64,000 nt of DNA from positions 154,077 to 218,076 of the forward strand of contig KB294939.1 in NCBI GenBank assembly GCA_000328365.1. Reading direction: 5' to 3'. Both the position numbers and the translations under genes were made by a program. Positions 1-12,702 of the stretch are shown here, piece after piece. Under the pieces are notes generated by a model, which saw only the letters and a program-made list of their open reading frames with translations, searched no databases and was not told the origin of the DNA. The first letter of the stretch is position 1. Every line of letters begins with the position of its first letter. The stretch comes from Capitella teleta. Lineage: Eukaryota > Annelida > Polychaeta > Capitellidae.

Positions 1-308
1 GTTGAGTCATTAGCTCCTCAAATACAGAAGTAATAACCCCGCTCAACGCAAAGAAAAAACTGAGGTCCCCAGGTGTGTATTAATCAGAGAGGAAGGACGG
101 CGCCGTATTCTCAAGAATTGCATTAGCCTCGTCTGCTTCCCTGTTTTCTTTTTTAATATGCTATACATAGATCGAAACGCAACCAATCCATCTCTTTGGT
201 GAGCGGTTGTAATAGTGTTTCACCTGTTTGATGATGCCACGGTTCGAGAGTACAAATTGCAAGCTCGCCACCACATATAGATGAATACCAGTAATATATA
301 GCTAACAT

Positions 309-351
309 AATTATCTGTTATAGTATTCTAATTATCTGTTATAGTATTCTG
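309..351. repeat. 21-base tandem duplication
   Basis: AATTATCTGTTATAGTATTC plus one T occurs twice in direct succession. It is a small local duplication with no visible function. Confidence 0.85.
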
Positions 352-1438
352 TGGTTCTCCAAATTGCGGACAGCCATCCGGCTATGCGGCGTCAATTTAA
401 TCAGTGAAGATGTCGCTCGTTAAAGTTCTTTGTTCGGCTACGACACCTAATCAGCGGTTTTGGCAGCCGTGTATTGGCTGTTGGGCGGGGCAACATTGAG
501 GTCAACAGCGATCGTAGATCAGGCTTTGAGGTCTGCACTGCTGGGGACATCTTGGCTTCTATGGCCTTCTTCCTGCAAGAATTATCGCATATTGAGGATC
601 CATCTCCTCGTCTTATGTCTTGGTTATGGCTGCTGCACCCGTCCCTATGCATGGCTCGTACCTGTCTGTGCAATAGCCTGCTCACTCCTCTGTCCCATTA
701 TATTCGTGGTGGGCATGTCCCCGATACCTTATACAAGGTGGCCCATAAGTTCCTTATCTAGACTCAACAAAGCCTCTCAATTAAATCCGGTGTTATTTCA
801 TTAAACTATTTGTGAATATGGATGAGGGATGATTCAGGATAAAAATCTAGTGCTATAAAATGCGAGAATCTCATCGTGGATGGCAATATATCTCAAAGGG
901 TCAGAGGTGAATCTCAAATTGGCGCAGAGCTTCAGTCTTTCTGTCACGATTCCTGGGATATATTGTTCACGTCATTCTGTTGCAATCCAATCATATAGTG
1001 CGACATTCCTGGCCACGTAATTAGCAATTAAGCTGGTCATTACTACAAGACTCTTTGCGGACAATGCTGTCTGATCATGATTTGATCCCTGAGGAATTTA
1101 ATTCCATTCCTGGTGGCTCCTGGATTGGTTGTTGTAGTTAACAGTCATACATATAAAATATAACACCCTGCTCTGCACATTATTATGCAATTGGTATTTC
1201 AAACTACAAGTTGCAGATGAAAGCGAATGATAGAGTCATTTTTAGGCAACCCATAGCGCCATTGAGAACTAATACGTTATATCAAAATACCAGACTTCTG
1301 GTTAGGAATTAATATCCTTAGAAATTGTGAAGCTCCATATCGTCTAATTGAATAATCATGAGTTTGATATCTGATACTTTCCCACAACAACCAACCCTAT
1401 AGTACACGAAATGACGATAGTTCAGTCCAAGGGTTAAC

Positions 1439-1440
<2 letters not shown>

Positions 1441-1490
<50 letters not shown>

Positions 1491-1491
1491 C
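1441..1491. repeat. (AT)n microsatellite
   Basis: An uninterrupted AT dinucleotide run of about 40 bases continues past a single GT unit. No associated element recognised. Confidence 0.97.
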
Positions 1492-3517
1492 GAGTTTTAT
1501 GCTGCAAGTCCGCATTTCATATTTACCGTGGGTAATTGCAAACTAACGTGTACACACAGTAAGTACTAGGCGAAAAATATGAACGTACATTTCCCAAGGA
1601 ATACTGCAATATACGATTATGCACAATGGATGTTATTCGTATAATCATTGCTATCTTTTTTTTTCAGCTCTTATTCTGTGACAACCGTTCAGCAGAGAAC
1701 AAAATTCCGAATGAAAGAGGGTTTCGTATAATAATCGTATTGTTGAGCTCCAAAGTGTTTGTCAGAGCTTGATTATTTGATATGTATGTCACGAAGTTGT
1801 TGAAAATGAACTTCGCCTCATATGCAATGGCAATCATCGCTTGTCACCATGTACAAACCCCGCAACAATCCCTCATTGCTCCGCAATCTTCCATATTATA
1901 AAGATCCGGAAAAAATAGGCCTCTACGCCTAACAGCCAATGAGGAAGCAATAGTCTGCGCAATTTGTGAGTCTTTTGTGTGGATATGAGTCCCAAGACAT
2001 GAGTCCCAACACATACACGTGGGAGCGCTGTTGCGACTGAATGTATTGACGTTGTCAGTGGTTGGCATGAGTAGAACATATAGAAATGCAGTCACGATTA
2101 TAAGAATGGTCATACTTAGAATCTCAAACACGTGGCTAATTCCCAGTTCAATGCAGACTACAAATGTCAGCAGCCAGCATATATTACTATACAGGGTCAG
2201 TGATCGCAGCATCCGATGTCTGTGAAAGAGCAGTCGTAGATTTGGATACCTGCATGAAAGAAATCCTGCTTGAACAGCACGTGGATTATTCTCCGAAGAG
2301 ATGGCATGGATGATAGGATCCGGCGTGTCATGTTGTAATGAGGCCAGATCGACTGATTGAAGCGATCGTGATTGATATCTGCATCATAGAGCCCAGAACA
2401 AGATCGAAGCTTCCCATAAACATATCTGCCCATTTTACTTCTTATGGCGTTCGTGAAATCCCAGTTTCATGTACATAAATATTATTATATGTAACACCGT
2501 TTGTTAATTATCAGCAAATTACCGAACTAGCAAATTACCGAACTGTGTTCTGCCATTTTCCAAGTGATTTTTATTTAGCTTAATTGCTTTCAATTGCTGT
2601 GTTTACCTGGTGATAGTGATTTAACTACTTTACTATTATGTACCACACATTATATGAGATTGGCAGACTGTTCGTTTAATGCAATGTATGGGATCGAGAG
2701 GGATTTCTCTGTTCACGTTCGGAGGTGATTGTCGTATAAAAAAGGCATTATATGTACCGCTCAGTGAGTCTGCCAACCAATCAGCTTTGTAGGTATGAGA
2801 CAAGCACAAGGAAAACAAATCTGAAAATGTCTGACCGCATAAGTCTCTGATGCGAAGCACCAGTGGGGGGTGGGGGGCGATCGGGTATCTCCTTCGGGAA
2901 AAAATTTTCACCTCTGATATGATTCCTTCGTATAAGACAATATTGTATAATGTTATCTATAATAACATAATAAAATAAAACACAACAGTCGATTCTCATA
3001 CGTGTTAAGAGAATTAGGTTATGTCGCACCTAGAACATTGTCTGTTTGTTCTCCGATGTGTTATCGTTGATGCTGCCCTCAAGGATAAGTCATGGGTCAA
3101 ATTAAAACCAATAGTGCCAACTGTAAGTCTTTACAGGCAGTGGCTAAGCGGCGTAGAAATGAGATGCATGATATGAGCTATGTGTGGTGTGAAAGATGAG
3201 GGGTGAATGTAAAGAGAACGTCAGTGGGTGAAAACAGAAGGTATGAGAGGTCTAGGAGGAAGGATTAAAAGATTTCTCAACAGACTCATTGGTGGGACCG
3301 AGGTGTCTGTTCCGGCGTCTCTTCTCCCACAAATTAAATCTTTTTGCTTTACAACTTTTTTTCGCTTGAGTGAAGCGTAGACTTCCACTTCCCTCCATAA
3401 TTTGCAAGAAGCTCTCGGCTGTCGGTGGGGATGGTGAAGATAGGAAGATAGGAAGTGTCATAGACATCACAGGTGGAATGCATTCAGTCTCTCCTCCTGC
3501 GAGGCATAGATTGGTCA

Positions 3518-3960
3518 TTATTCAGATCCATAAAAGAGGGTGCTCAGGACGCAGGCTGTATATACTTTGGTTTTAGGGCCAGTGGTGAGATGGTTGTTAA
3601 GCCAGACCCTTTCGGACATGGTGGCTGAGGCCTTTCCCAAACGGCGGTTGACCTCTACATCAAGTGAGAGCTTGTTGAAGATTGTGAAGCCCAGATAGGT
3701 GAAATATTCCACAATGTCGAGAGCGTGGCCATCAATATTTTGTTTGGTGGACTGTAGACGTTTTGGGTCAGAATCTGTGCCTTTTTCAGGCTGATGGTAG
3801 GCCCTAAGTCAATGTTCTTTGTAAGAGTTGGAGAAAACATCTACGATATTTTTAGACCTCCTTCAGAATGCGAGGCCAAGCGGGGAAGCATTTCTCCAAA
3901 TTCTTTGACTTGACGAATGAGAGTTTCGGCTAGTAGCGGAGTCTGGCAAGGTTCAAGAGT
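3518..3960 (-). mobile_element. Decayed LINE: C-terminal reverse transcriptase fragment
   Basis: Read on the minus strand, the stretch near 3840-3960 gives an HSEGGLK-like piece, 3655-3840 gives TISLKKAQILTQNV, and 3518-3712 gives FTYLGFTI, then LGKASATM, then KVYTACVLSTLFYGSE. These are consecutive landmarks in the thumb region of a common non-LTR reverse transcriptase type. A frame change lies near 3700 and the homology ends at YGSE, so the copy is truncated at its 3' side and nonfunctional. Confidence 0.75.
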
Positions 3961-4056
3961 TTTCCGTCGCTACGTGTTCGTAGATAGACTCAATCACATT
4001 AAAAAATTCAACGTTTAACCTCTAGCTACTTTTCAATAATAATTATAATTTTCTTG

Positions 4057-4398
4057 GGTTCGGGTTTTGGGTACCTTTGGTTTACAATGTAAACTTATAT
4101 AAGTATATGTATGTAAACTTGAAAGGTTTTATTCAAGATTACAGGGTGGAATAAAATATTACTACAAATTTAAAAGGAAACAACTACAATGGAAAATTAA
4201 TCAGAAACAAAGGAATTCACACCAAATTAAACTAAAAATGAATTTAACAAATAGCACATAATAATTAATTTAATAGATAAACTTACTTCTTAACACAAAA
4301 ATCTCTCGCCTGGAGTCCCGCACGTGCCGAGGCCTGCTGCCAAGCCTCGCGGAGCTTGGCGTCTCGGAGCTCGGCTCTCTCCCAAAAATAAAATTTAT
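4057..4398. repeat. Dispersed repeat, copy 1
   Basis: About 340 bases closely related to 24976-25333 in the same orientation, from GTTCGGGTTTTGGGTA to GAGCTCGGCTCTCT. The shared part includes a long AT-rich stretch and a GC-rich quasi-palindromic end with repeated GAGC/GCTC. No coding potential. The family is not recognised; it could be a SINE, MITE or the terminal part of a larger element. Confidence 0.75.
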
Positions 4399-5689
4399 TA
4401 AAGGCATAATATAATATGATGACGCAAATAAATAAAATTTATCAAAGTTGATGCTTTAAATGTTATCTTTGACAGACACGAATTCCCTTAATTGTGATCT
4501 TTAACTATAAGATCAAAGCATGAATGCAACACGTACAGCACATGATATATAAAGCACCCAATGAGTTATACATGGTATTATACATTATATTTTAATTTAA
4601 TTTACTATTTCAAATAGATAGACCAAACACGCTAGATAACTTGAGTAGAGACGAGTTGAGAAGTGCGTTGTGATCACTCCGAGAGCAGACCAAAGTATTT
4701 CGAGAATCCATAACGTACTATCATAACGTATTGCTTTACGTCCACATTCAAATATAATCATAACGCCCTTACGATTCATTCCGATCAGTAAAATGCCTGT
4801 ACTAGTATGTATAAAATATGTATGTAAGATTTTTGTATTGCTAGTATAAATCGATAGAATGATATTTCTGTTCCTAGAGAGACGCGACAAGGAGGGAAAA
4901 AAAGAGAAGTGAAAAAACACGAGGTTGAATATTTCGTTTTCATACACATAATCGAAACAATGCTGTGTTGAGTAGAGTGTGCATAAATCTTAAGAACTAT
5001 CACGTTCCAGTCAATAAATTGTTTGACAAATTCAACATCTTTCATTTTTGATGAAGCGAATCACGAATTATTGCAAAAAATCATTAGTGTCCAAAATATT
5101 CCTCCCACAAAATATTTATTAGATATCAAATTCAATTATTTTCTCAGCATGACTTGCACTCTAAGCAGTTGGGGTGAAAGTCGCCGTGCCGCGAGGAAAT
5201 TCTGAATTCAACAACAAAGACCGAAAAACGGAAAGCGGTGGGTTGGATTTTCGTTCTCCGATTTGGTTCGAGTTAATTGCTAGTTCTTGAAACATGGAAT
5301 AGGGATGTATTGACATGTTAGCATTATTACCGCATTCTCAGTCATCAGAACCTGTAATCTGGCTGGTAATTCTTAGTTTGAGTCTCTTGGTCATCATCAT
5401 CATGACATCAGATCACTCACATGTTGACTGACAAACGTGAAGCGACTTACCAGTGCTAACTCATGCTAACTAGTAACTGGTAACGTTAATCATTCGACGC
5501 TTTACGTTGTGAGTCAAGATACTTGATTGAGTATCTCACTCACTCGCTGAATGAGTCACATCCCACGGCACGTGAGTGACAACTGACTCGGTCGCTTGGT
5601 CAGTTGGTGAGTCACCACAGAGTGAATGAACTGGGCTTAGTGGTGCACTGTGTCACCGGGTGACTTGTCAGTTTGTGAAATCCTGTAAC

Positions 5690-6310
5690 TTGGGCCTTCA
5701 ACCCCTTGCACAGATAAATCGGGTGAGGTCTGTTATTCTCTATGCCTTGCCCGTCGGCGACGGTAAACCGCTGTTTGTTCCACAGACCTTGGCAAACTTC
5801 TCTTTCCTTGCTGAGTGCTGACATCATTGGTGTCTTGGTGGGCGTCTTTCACATTGATGAGGATCATGTCACTCTTGACCTTCTCCTCATGTAGTACTGA
5901 CTGGACTGATGCTTTGACGACATCAGCCAATGATTTGGCAGGGTCAGAGGGTGCTCTCGGGGTATGCTTCAAGGAGGAATAGGAGGGGTTGCTTATTTGC
6001 TCATGCGGTTTTTGTTTTGATCTCACAGGTGTTCACATTCATAGGTCAAATTTACAATAGCACTTGTGGTTTCGTGCCTGTATGCGCTGAAATCACTGGT
6101 AAGGGTTTTCACCAAGTTCATTAATTCTGTGACCATAGCAGGCAATGAAGGACAATTTCAAATGCCTTTAGCCTTTCTACTGGTAAGGTGGCAACACTGC
6201 ATGCAACTACAGCAGCGAACCATTTCTGCCTCCTTGCCTCTCTTTTTCTTTCCTACTTTGCGATTGGCAATGCAGGTCTTTGTTTCCACCATGCTCGGTC
6301 AAGCGTGACA
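5690..6310 (-). mobile_element. Decayed LINE ORF1 with PHD-like finger and coiled coil
   Basis: On the minus strand, 6310-6030 gives KTCIANRKV, RCCSCMQCCHL and CPSLPAMVTELMNLV, matching the PHD-like finger and following helix of ORF1 proteins from invertebrate LINEs. Region 6026-5733 continues as SLADVVKASVQSVLHEEKVK, a recurrent ORF1 linker motif. Stops and frame changes interrupt the reading. The finger resembles the one in the LINE at 31.1 kb, so both may be one family. Confidence 0.6.
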
Positions 6311-6944
6311 TCTGACGAGATGAAATGGAGAGTGCATTAATAACACTATGAATAGGTTGGACGAGCACTGAGATGGGTGATAACCGAAGATATTTTCCTC
6401 GGTATCAAATCCGGGATAATGACAGGTTCAAAGGGTTTGACTTGATCTCCTACACTGATGACATTTACCATAAGATTACTGGTTGAAATGATGCAGAATA
6501 CAAGATCATAATGTCTGTTTTATTGCCCAACTTATCATGTAAAGATAATCCTAATACATTGACCCGTTAATTATAAATAGGGATTCACAGAATTTTAAAT
6601 TTGCTGGAACCCGGAACAAGAGTTGCTGGAAGTTTGTTCAGGCCGGAACACGGAATTCGGTACATCCCTAATTATAAATTACTAGAAGTCTGGTATACAC
6701 TACAGTATGGCAAGTGTAAAAAGCCAACGACAGACACAAGAGTTTATATATCCATATTATAAGTTGTTCACAAGACTCGACATGAGCGATCGAAAGATGA
6801 AATCAGAACTGTGAAATGGGTGCATCGCCATAACAGTATAAGTTCAAGCTGTCTGTCTTTCACTAAATGTTGTGGACCTGAAAATATTAGCAAAAAATGA
6901 AACATTGTATGGTGTATTATTATAAGACTAGAGCAACAAATTAA

Positions 6945-7637
6945 AGGGATGGGGAACTGAATTTTAAGTGATGTTCTATTGACTCATAGCACCAATTGAT
7001 AGCATTCCGTGCCAAAAACACCCTGCCTGGATGCAAGCGTAAGGAAATAATGCATTCCGAATATCGGGGTTAGCATTGCGCCTATGGGAGAAAGGCTTCC
7101 ATTACGAAGTATAGGAGGCAAACGTCAGCTGAAGGCTTGCCGTGATTGGTCCCGTTCCCCTCGTGAAGCTATCGATTTCAGCCAACCAGAGCAGATCATC
7201 TTCGCCATAAAAGGACATCTTTGTTGTTTACGAAACGAAAGCGCATGCGTGGTGCACTCTGGCTGACCTTTTTATTGTTTCAGGATGAGAAACAGGGTAG
7301 GTGTCCCAGCAAATCGCTTGTTAAAATAAGAAAAATAGCGAAAAATATTTTTTTTTCGTGCCTGACTGGTGGCAAAATGATTATTCTATCTATTTCCGAA
7401 AAGAAAATAAAAAAATATCCAGGGGTTTAGTCGCAGGACACGCTGATATGACGAGGCCCATTGTAAAAGATGGGGAACTCGGTGTTTCATCACAGCTCCT
7501 GATGTCACGCCTAATTAGTAATATATCTCCCGCGAAATCGTTAGCAATGATATTCCTTGTGTGAGCCAGGCATAGGAATCATTTTTGGTGCATCAAATAA
7601 CGACTCAAAGTCCATTTTTAACCAGTTCTCCCTCCCT
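6945..7637. mobile_element. TTAA-flanked nonautonomous DNA transposon (MITE-like)
   Basis: The ends are inverted and imperfect: AGGGATGGGGAACTG on the left and, on the opposite strand of the right end, AGGGAGGGAGAACTG. Similarity continues weakly for about 60 bases. Both ends are flanked by TTAA (6941-6944 and 7638-7641), the target duplication of Kolobok and piggyBac-type transposons. The 693-base interior has no transposase, so it is a nonautonomous copy. Superfamily is inferred from TTAA only. Confidence 0.6.
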
Positions 7638-7641
7638 TTAA

Positions 7642-9199
7642 TGGCCAAAACTTTCTATCAATTGTATGGTTCTATAATTACGCAGATATTTCATGGGTGA
7701 GGTCTTATATATCGTAGCAGAGGTGAGGAGACAAAACGTTTGGCTGACCAAAGATGGAAGTAACTCCAATGGTAAAGATTCATTAATTTTGGTACTTAAT
7801 AGTTAATACTTAATAATTGAGTATGATTGACAATGGGACAGCCTTTGATGATTTCTTTCTTCCCCAGAATGATTTGTGCTCCTCGCATCAGCAGACATAG
7901 TCCAGCTGTGCTATTCTTCAACCCGGTTTGTCTTTGATCTGCATGAAGCAATTTTTATTAATTTATTTTTATTCTGGTTCCTTTTCTTTTACCTTTCTTT
8001 TACCTTTTAGTGTTCTTGCTAATCACCATATCTTTGATTTAAAAATTTGTTTTTCCTTACCTCATTGACTGATCAGCTTTCTCTGCATTGTTTTGGGGTT
8101 TTTGTTGGGGTTTTTTCTAGATTTTTTTTTTTTTTTTTTTTTCTTGTGAGTTCAAATTCTATTTGATTTCCTGCCCTCAACTTTCTGCTGTCAACTACAT
8201 GGAAACATAACTTAAGAAGTAATAATAATACTGTAGTAAATGAATTATTTATTTATTTAAAATTGATTGCATCATTCTAAGAATAGTTTTATTAGTAAAT
8301 GTACTAGTATACAATTGTCACATAACAGGCGCGTTTATGCAATCAAATTGGTGGTTACACAGGGGATGGGGGTGGGGGGTATTTGCAAAGGCCAGCTCTT
8401 GTTTTTATTTTGTCTGTCCCAATTTACAGAGTGCAAGCAAAGAATTTAGTTCTCCAAATTCTTTATCATACTTTTTGAGCATGGGATTTTTTCTCCTTTT
8501 TTTTCCCCCTCTGATTTGTGCTGTTTTATGATTTTCCATTTGCAATGTTCTTCACACAGAACTAACCTTTCTAGGATTCCTCCTCTCCCAACCATGCCTA
8601 GGGGTTAGTGTTTGTGATTTTTTCTTTTTTTTTTTTCTTTCCTTTCTTTTTTTGGTGCCAGGGTCTGTCTTGCCTGTCTCTTTTGTCTCTTTGGTGGAGT
8701 TTGGTGCATGCTTTCTCTATTTTCAATTTAAATTTAAATTGAAATAATACTAACCCTATTGCTTGCTACCGTCACATTCGTGTTGTGAATGTCTGTGGTG
8801 CATGGCTTTATTGGTGGAGGTGTAGGAATTTCTACATTTTTTTATTCCCTATTAAAATGCATGCCTTAGCAAAATACCTAGGCATTCAGCAATGTGTCGT
8901 ATTATGAGGGTATCGGTGCCTTGAGGCAAAGATACTGGAACATGTATGAGTCAAGTTCTCTACTAAGCCACAATGCCCACTCTGCATTTATCATCACCCC
9001 CATATAATAATAATGTGGGTACACAGAAATAACAGATCTCTTATAATTATGTCCAATATAATATACCCTGTATATATATGGAAGACATATATCGTATATA
9101 CATGTGCTTCCATTTACAATACTCATATAAGTACTTCCAGCTAAACGCATACCAGCCCATGCGAGCAACATGAAACACATATCTGTACCTTGATATGTG
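7642..9199. other. AT-rich intergenic DNA
   Basis: Contains poly-T tracts (8120-8142, 8626-8655) and many weak palindromes. No coding frame, RNA gene or known repeat can be supported. Confidence 0.4.
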
Positions 9200-12100
9200 C
9201 GTTCATCCGATGCACCTGTGTAATGATACATTGATGCTAATGAGGGATGTGAGTGGGCGTGGCACTGGCACCCCAGGGAAGGGAGGAACACGCACGAAAG
9301 GCGAATTACTCTCAGCATTAGATCAGTTGCGTACGAACCTCGTCGAACGAGTCACGATGGAGCACTTACGCGCTTAATGGTGCGTGCATTGCCCGCTCCG
9401 GGTTCCATTGGCTTGACTCACAGGCCTTTCCGATCGCCGTCACACGCTACGGCGCTCAGAGCGTTATGACTTTGTGGCTTAGTGACTCCTTCGATGGGTA
9501 AATCATAACGTTCTCTCGTTTGGGTATTTCTCTCTGTTTATGCCATGACGTTATGGCATAAACAAACAGTTTCACGTGTGAGTGGTTGTGTTGCACGTAG
9601 AAATGTTATTATTGGGTAATTAGGGAAATCATGTAATTTATGTTTTTCTGACTTCCGGTTTATCAATTAGGATGTTCATTTTGGAAGTGCACGTTTATGT
9701 ATCACTTAGACATGTTGTAGAAACATTAAAGCTGTGATAATTTAGGCCTATACATTCGACGCTACTAACCGCTTGCTGTAATACTTGTTTCACTAATCAT
9801 TACTCAATACTTAATTATTCGGTAATTCCATTTTCTGGTCGTGTAATTCTGTAAACACACTTTGTCGATTGCATTCCTTTTATGTTCTTCCATAATTTCG
9901 CTTCACCATTAATCTCTGCGTACCACGTGTTCCGTATTAATTCTCCTTCTTCTCTTTTCATTCTTCTTTTGCTGTGCGCTGCTCTTTCCCCACAGGAGGT
10001 GAGTCACTTTCTCGAATCAATCAACGCGCATTATTTCTCGGTTACCTTTACGCATGAATGACTCGCGTCATTGCAATATATTCTAATATGCTCGGCTCTT
10101 TGTTTCATTAAGTGGATTCATTACACGTTTTGTTGTCGTTACGTAATTTCGACCGTGAGCTGAATGCTCCTCCTAGGGTATACTCCCTTCCGAGGAATCG
10201 CTCCCGACTTCATTCGATTTCCAACGATTTCCTTGTTGGTCGTTCCCCAAGAGGACGGCGTTCAATTCGATTTGTCGCCGGCGCTCCAACCCTTCGTTGC
10301 CCCCTCTCGCTCATATTCGCTGTCGTGCTTTTTATCCAAAACCGCTCTCCAATTATTGATTCGATGTCATTCGCGTGTAATATTGAAGCCAATGGATGAT
10401 TCCCGCTTGCCGCGCCGACCTTTTGACCTCCTCGAAATGGGACGCCAGAAATGATATCGGCGGTTTTTATCCGGCCTGGCGCCAGCGTCTCTCGGCCTAC
10501 TTGTGTGGGCAGCGGTCTGCCTTTTGCAAATGCAATCAGGCCGAAATCCCATGGCCCTTCTCGCCGCTGATCGCCCGTAACGACGCATTGAAGACCTTCT
10601 TCTCTTGCAGCGTCTGCGCTGATCGCTGCTCGATTCCACTCACGCGCCCTGCGTGTTGTTTCGTTAAGGTTTAACGACCGTTGTCGCCGCATCCTTACGG
10701 GGCTCAAATCTCGTCAATTCCTCCTCTGTAGTCGTTCTTTTTCTTCTGTCCGTCTTGCAATGGTGACCACGGGTCAGCGCACTGACCCCTTGTGCTGGTC
10801 TGGAATGACCAGTGGATGCATCGATCAGCTGATCCATTTGCGGCGATTTCGCTCGTCCCGCGGGGGATGCAATAGACGCTTCCATCTCGTGCGGCGAGGA
10901 CGTCGTCCCCTCCCCCGGTTATTGGTCCCTGTGGCGCGCGCTTTGATTCGGCGGGAAAGGGGATTGGCCGTGTGTATAATGACGGTGGCCCATGGGAACG
11001 CCGCCTGACGTAGGAGGAATAACTCGCCAGCTGTGGTGTGTGCAGCGCCAAACATCCAAGCAGCGTTTTTACCTGTCGTCAGCGCTGCTATGTTTGCCTT
11101 TCCGTCGTCGCCGGTGACATTTGATCAAATGCATTTCCCCTTTGTTAACTACGCTAATGTGCTGCATGCCTATAATATTGACATCTCTTTCGCTTCTGCT
11201 ATTTTTAAATTCCGCCGCTGGTCAAGACGTCGGAGAAAAGCGTAAATTTTTCCTTATCAATCTCACATGAGATGATTTCACACCGCGCGTTATCAAAATT
11301 ATTCGATGACGAAGCCATCACCGTTAAGCTTTTGTGTCGGTCGGTCTGTGAGGAAGCACTTTTATTACGCGTCCTCGGTGCCGACTCAATCGAACGCGCA
11401 TTTTACGACCGTGCGCTGAATGAAGCGAGCAAGCGATGTACCGCCGCTTGCACCCGTTGCCATGGCAATGACGTCGTCGTCCTGTATATTCGTCTGATCT
11501 ATGCCCCTTCAGATTTCATTTGCTGTTTCGTTCTTCTTCCGTTGACCGAATTTTTGCCCCTGTCACTCTGCAGTGATGGATCGATTCATTTCTCGCCGCG
11601 TCCTCCCCAAAATCAGATCCCATCCCGACAAAACTGGCCTATTATCGGTCATCGCGTTTGCTGGCAGCAGCCGACCGACGACTTGGTCATTGATTGAAAT
11701 CTGCCCATGCAGCGCCCCCTGCTGGCCGGCGTGAATTATTTATTCAGCATCGGATTCAAACACGCCTCGGTGCCATGTCTGCTTGCCAATCTTCTCTCGT
11801 GTTCCGTTTGGAGGGTTAGCATGCATCATTCACGACGCCTTCTTCTTCTTCTTGTTCATCTTCATCAGCGCAAGTGACAAAGCTCTCTTCTGCTGCCAGC
11901 CCATTAGGCTTCGGTATTAATTAAGCCCCTTCATTGATTGCTCAGCGGTGTCCATTAACTGTCGATCTCATCAGTCCGAAGGTGTTGAAGGGCTTTCGTT
12001 CGTTAGTCGCTGCATGTCGTTGCGCCGGCCCTTGATCCATCGCTGTGGCTGCATGTCGTTCATCAAGCCCTGCGTTCACGCCGTGTCCATGTCGGTCCCT

Positions 12101-12593
12101 GTATGTCCATGTCGTGAACACCAATGAGGCCCAATCAATCCACGCCGCGCTGCCCACTTGACTGCCGCTGATACATTGCTTCTGTCTCCACCGGTCATCT
12201 GCACTGCGATGCCCATTGTCCACTGCGAATGCGCTGACCATGTGGCGTGTCCGCGCGTCCATTGTGGCGCTTATCGTCGAATGGTTGCACAGCGCATCGT
12301 CCATTCTTTGTGCCTTTATAGTCCCGACTCTTTTGTCTTCGCCTTCCATTGTACCTGCATCCCCCGGCAACCACAATGGAATCGCCTCATTCCCATTTAG
12401 GAAGCACAACCTGCCACCCCTCTTTAACGGCATCGCAGAGTGGGCGAGTCCACTTTGTTGTGGCTCTTGTGTGCAGTTGGTGCTTGGCAGTGGACATGTG
12501 AGCAGTGGCGCAGGATCCGATTCGCATTCGTTGTTTTGATCGCTGTTTTCCTTGGAATTATGGAGTGCTAGCAGCCGCGTCTTTCACCCTATC
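9200..12593. promoter_or_regulatory. CpG-rich 5' flank of the TASOR-like gene
   Basis: Base composition changes near 9.2 kb from AT-rich to CpG-dense sequence that continues to 19.8 kb. No exon with domain support was found. A near-perfect X-box (GTTGCCATGGCAAT, about 11456-11469) and a 10-base inverted repeat (TTTATGCCAT with ATGGCATAAA, about 9538-9563) lie here. The most likely role is promoter and upstream regulatory DNA of the gene that follows, judged from position and composition only. Confidence 0.35.
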
Positions 12594-12702
12594 ATGGAGC
12601 CCGCCGCCGCCGCCGCCTCGGCCGTCGTCCCCGCGTTGGAGACTGGCGACACCCTCAGCCCGATCATGGTGCCAACAGCGTCTGCAGCCGGACTGTGCTC
12701 GG
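12594..12702 (+). other. Probable first coding exon of the TASOR-like gene
   Basis: An ATG at 12594 follows an in-frame stop at 12537 and opens MEPAAAAASAVVPALETGD, an Ala-rich start common in metazoan nuclear proteins. The frame ends at a GTGGGT donor (12703) in phase 1. That is exactly what the next acceptor at 18196 needs: its exon begins with AG in the second codon position and would restore a Glu. No homology supports this exon, so the assignment rests on phase, start context and position in the CpG-rich domain. Confidence 0.5.

Larger units (their letters stand above)
1..3517. other. AT-rich intergenic DNA, no gene recognised
   Basis: Apart from the small repeats at 309 and 1441 and a 16-base tandem duplication near 2513-2545, nothing can be named. 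Minus-strand frames at 2433-2197 and 2212-1844 look somewhat protein-like, the latter with two hydrophobic stretches, but they overlap, lack a splice solution and match no family I know. A segment near 2763 (GTCTGCCAACCAATCAGCTT) recurs in similar form at 32782. Confidence 0.4.

Noticed and set aside
1844-2433. Two adjoining minus-strand frames, one with two hydrophobic segments
   Set aside because: Joining them needs an intron of about 30 bases that does not change the frame, and no family is recognisable.
10210-10707. 165-codon minus-strand open frame
   Set aside because: It lies in the CpG-rich domain where stops are rare, overlaps frames on the other strand, is rich in Arg/Ala/Gly without order, and has no splice or domain support.
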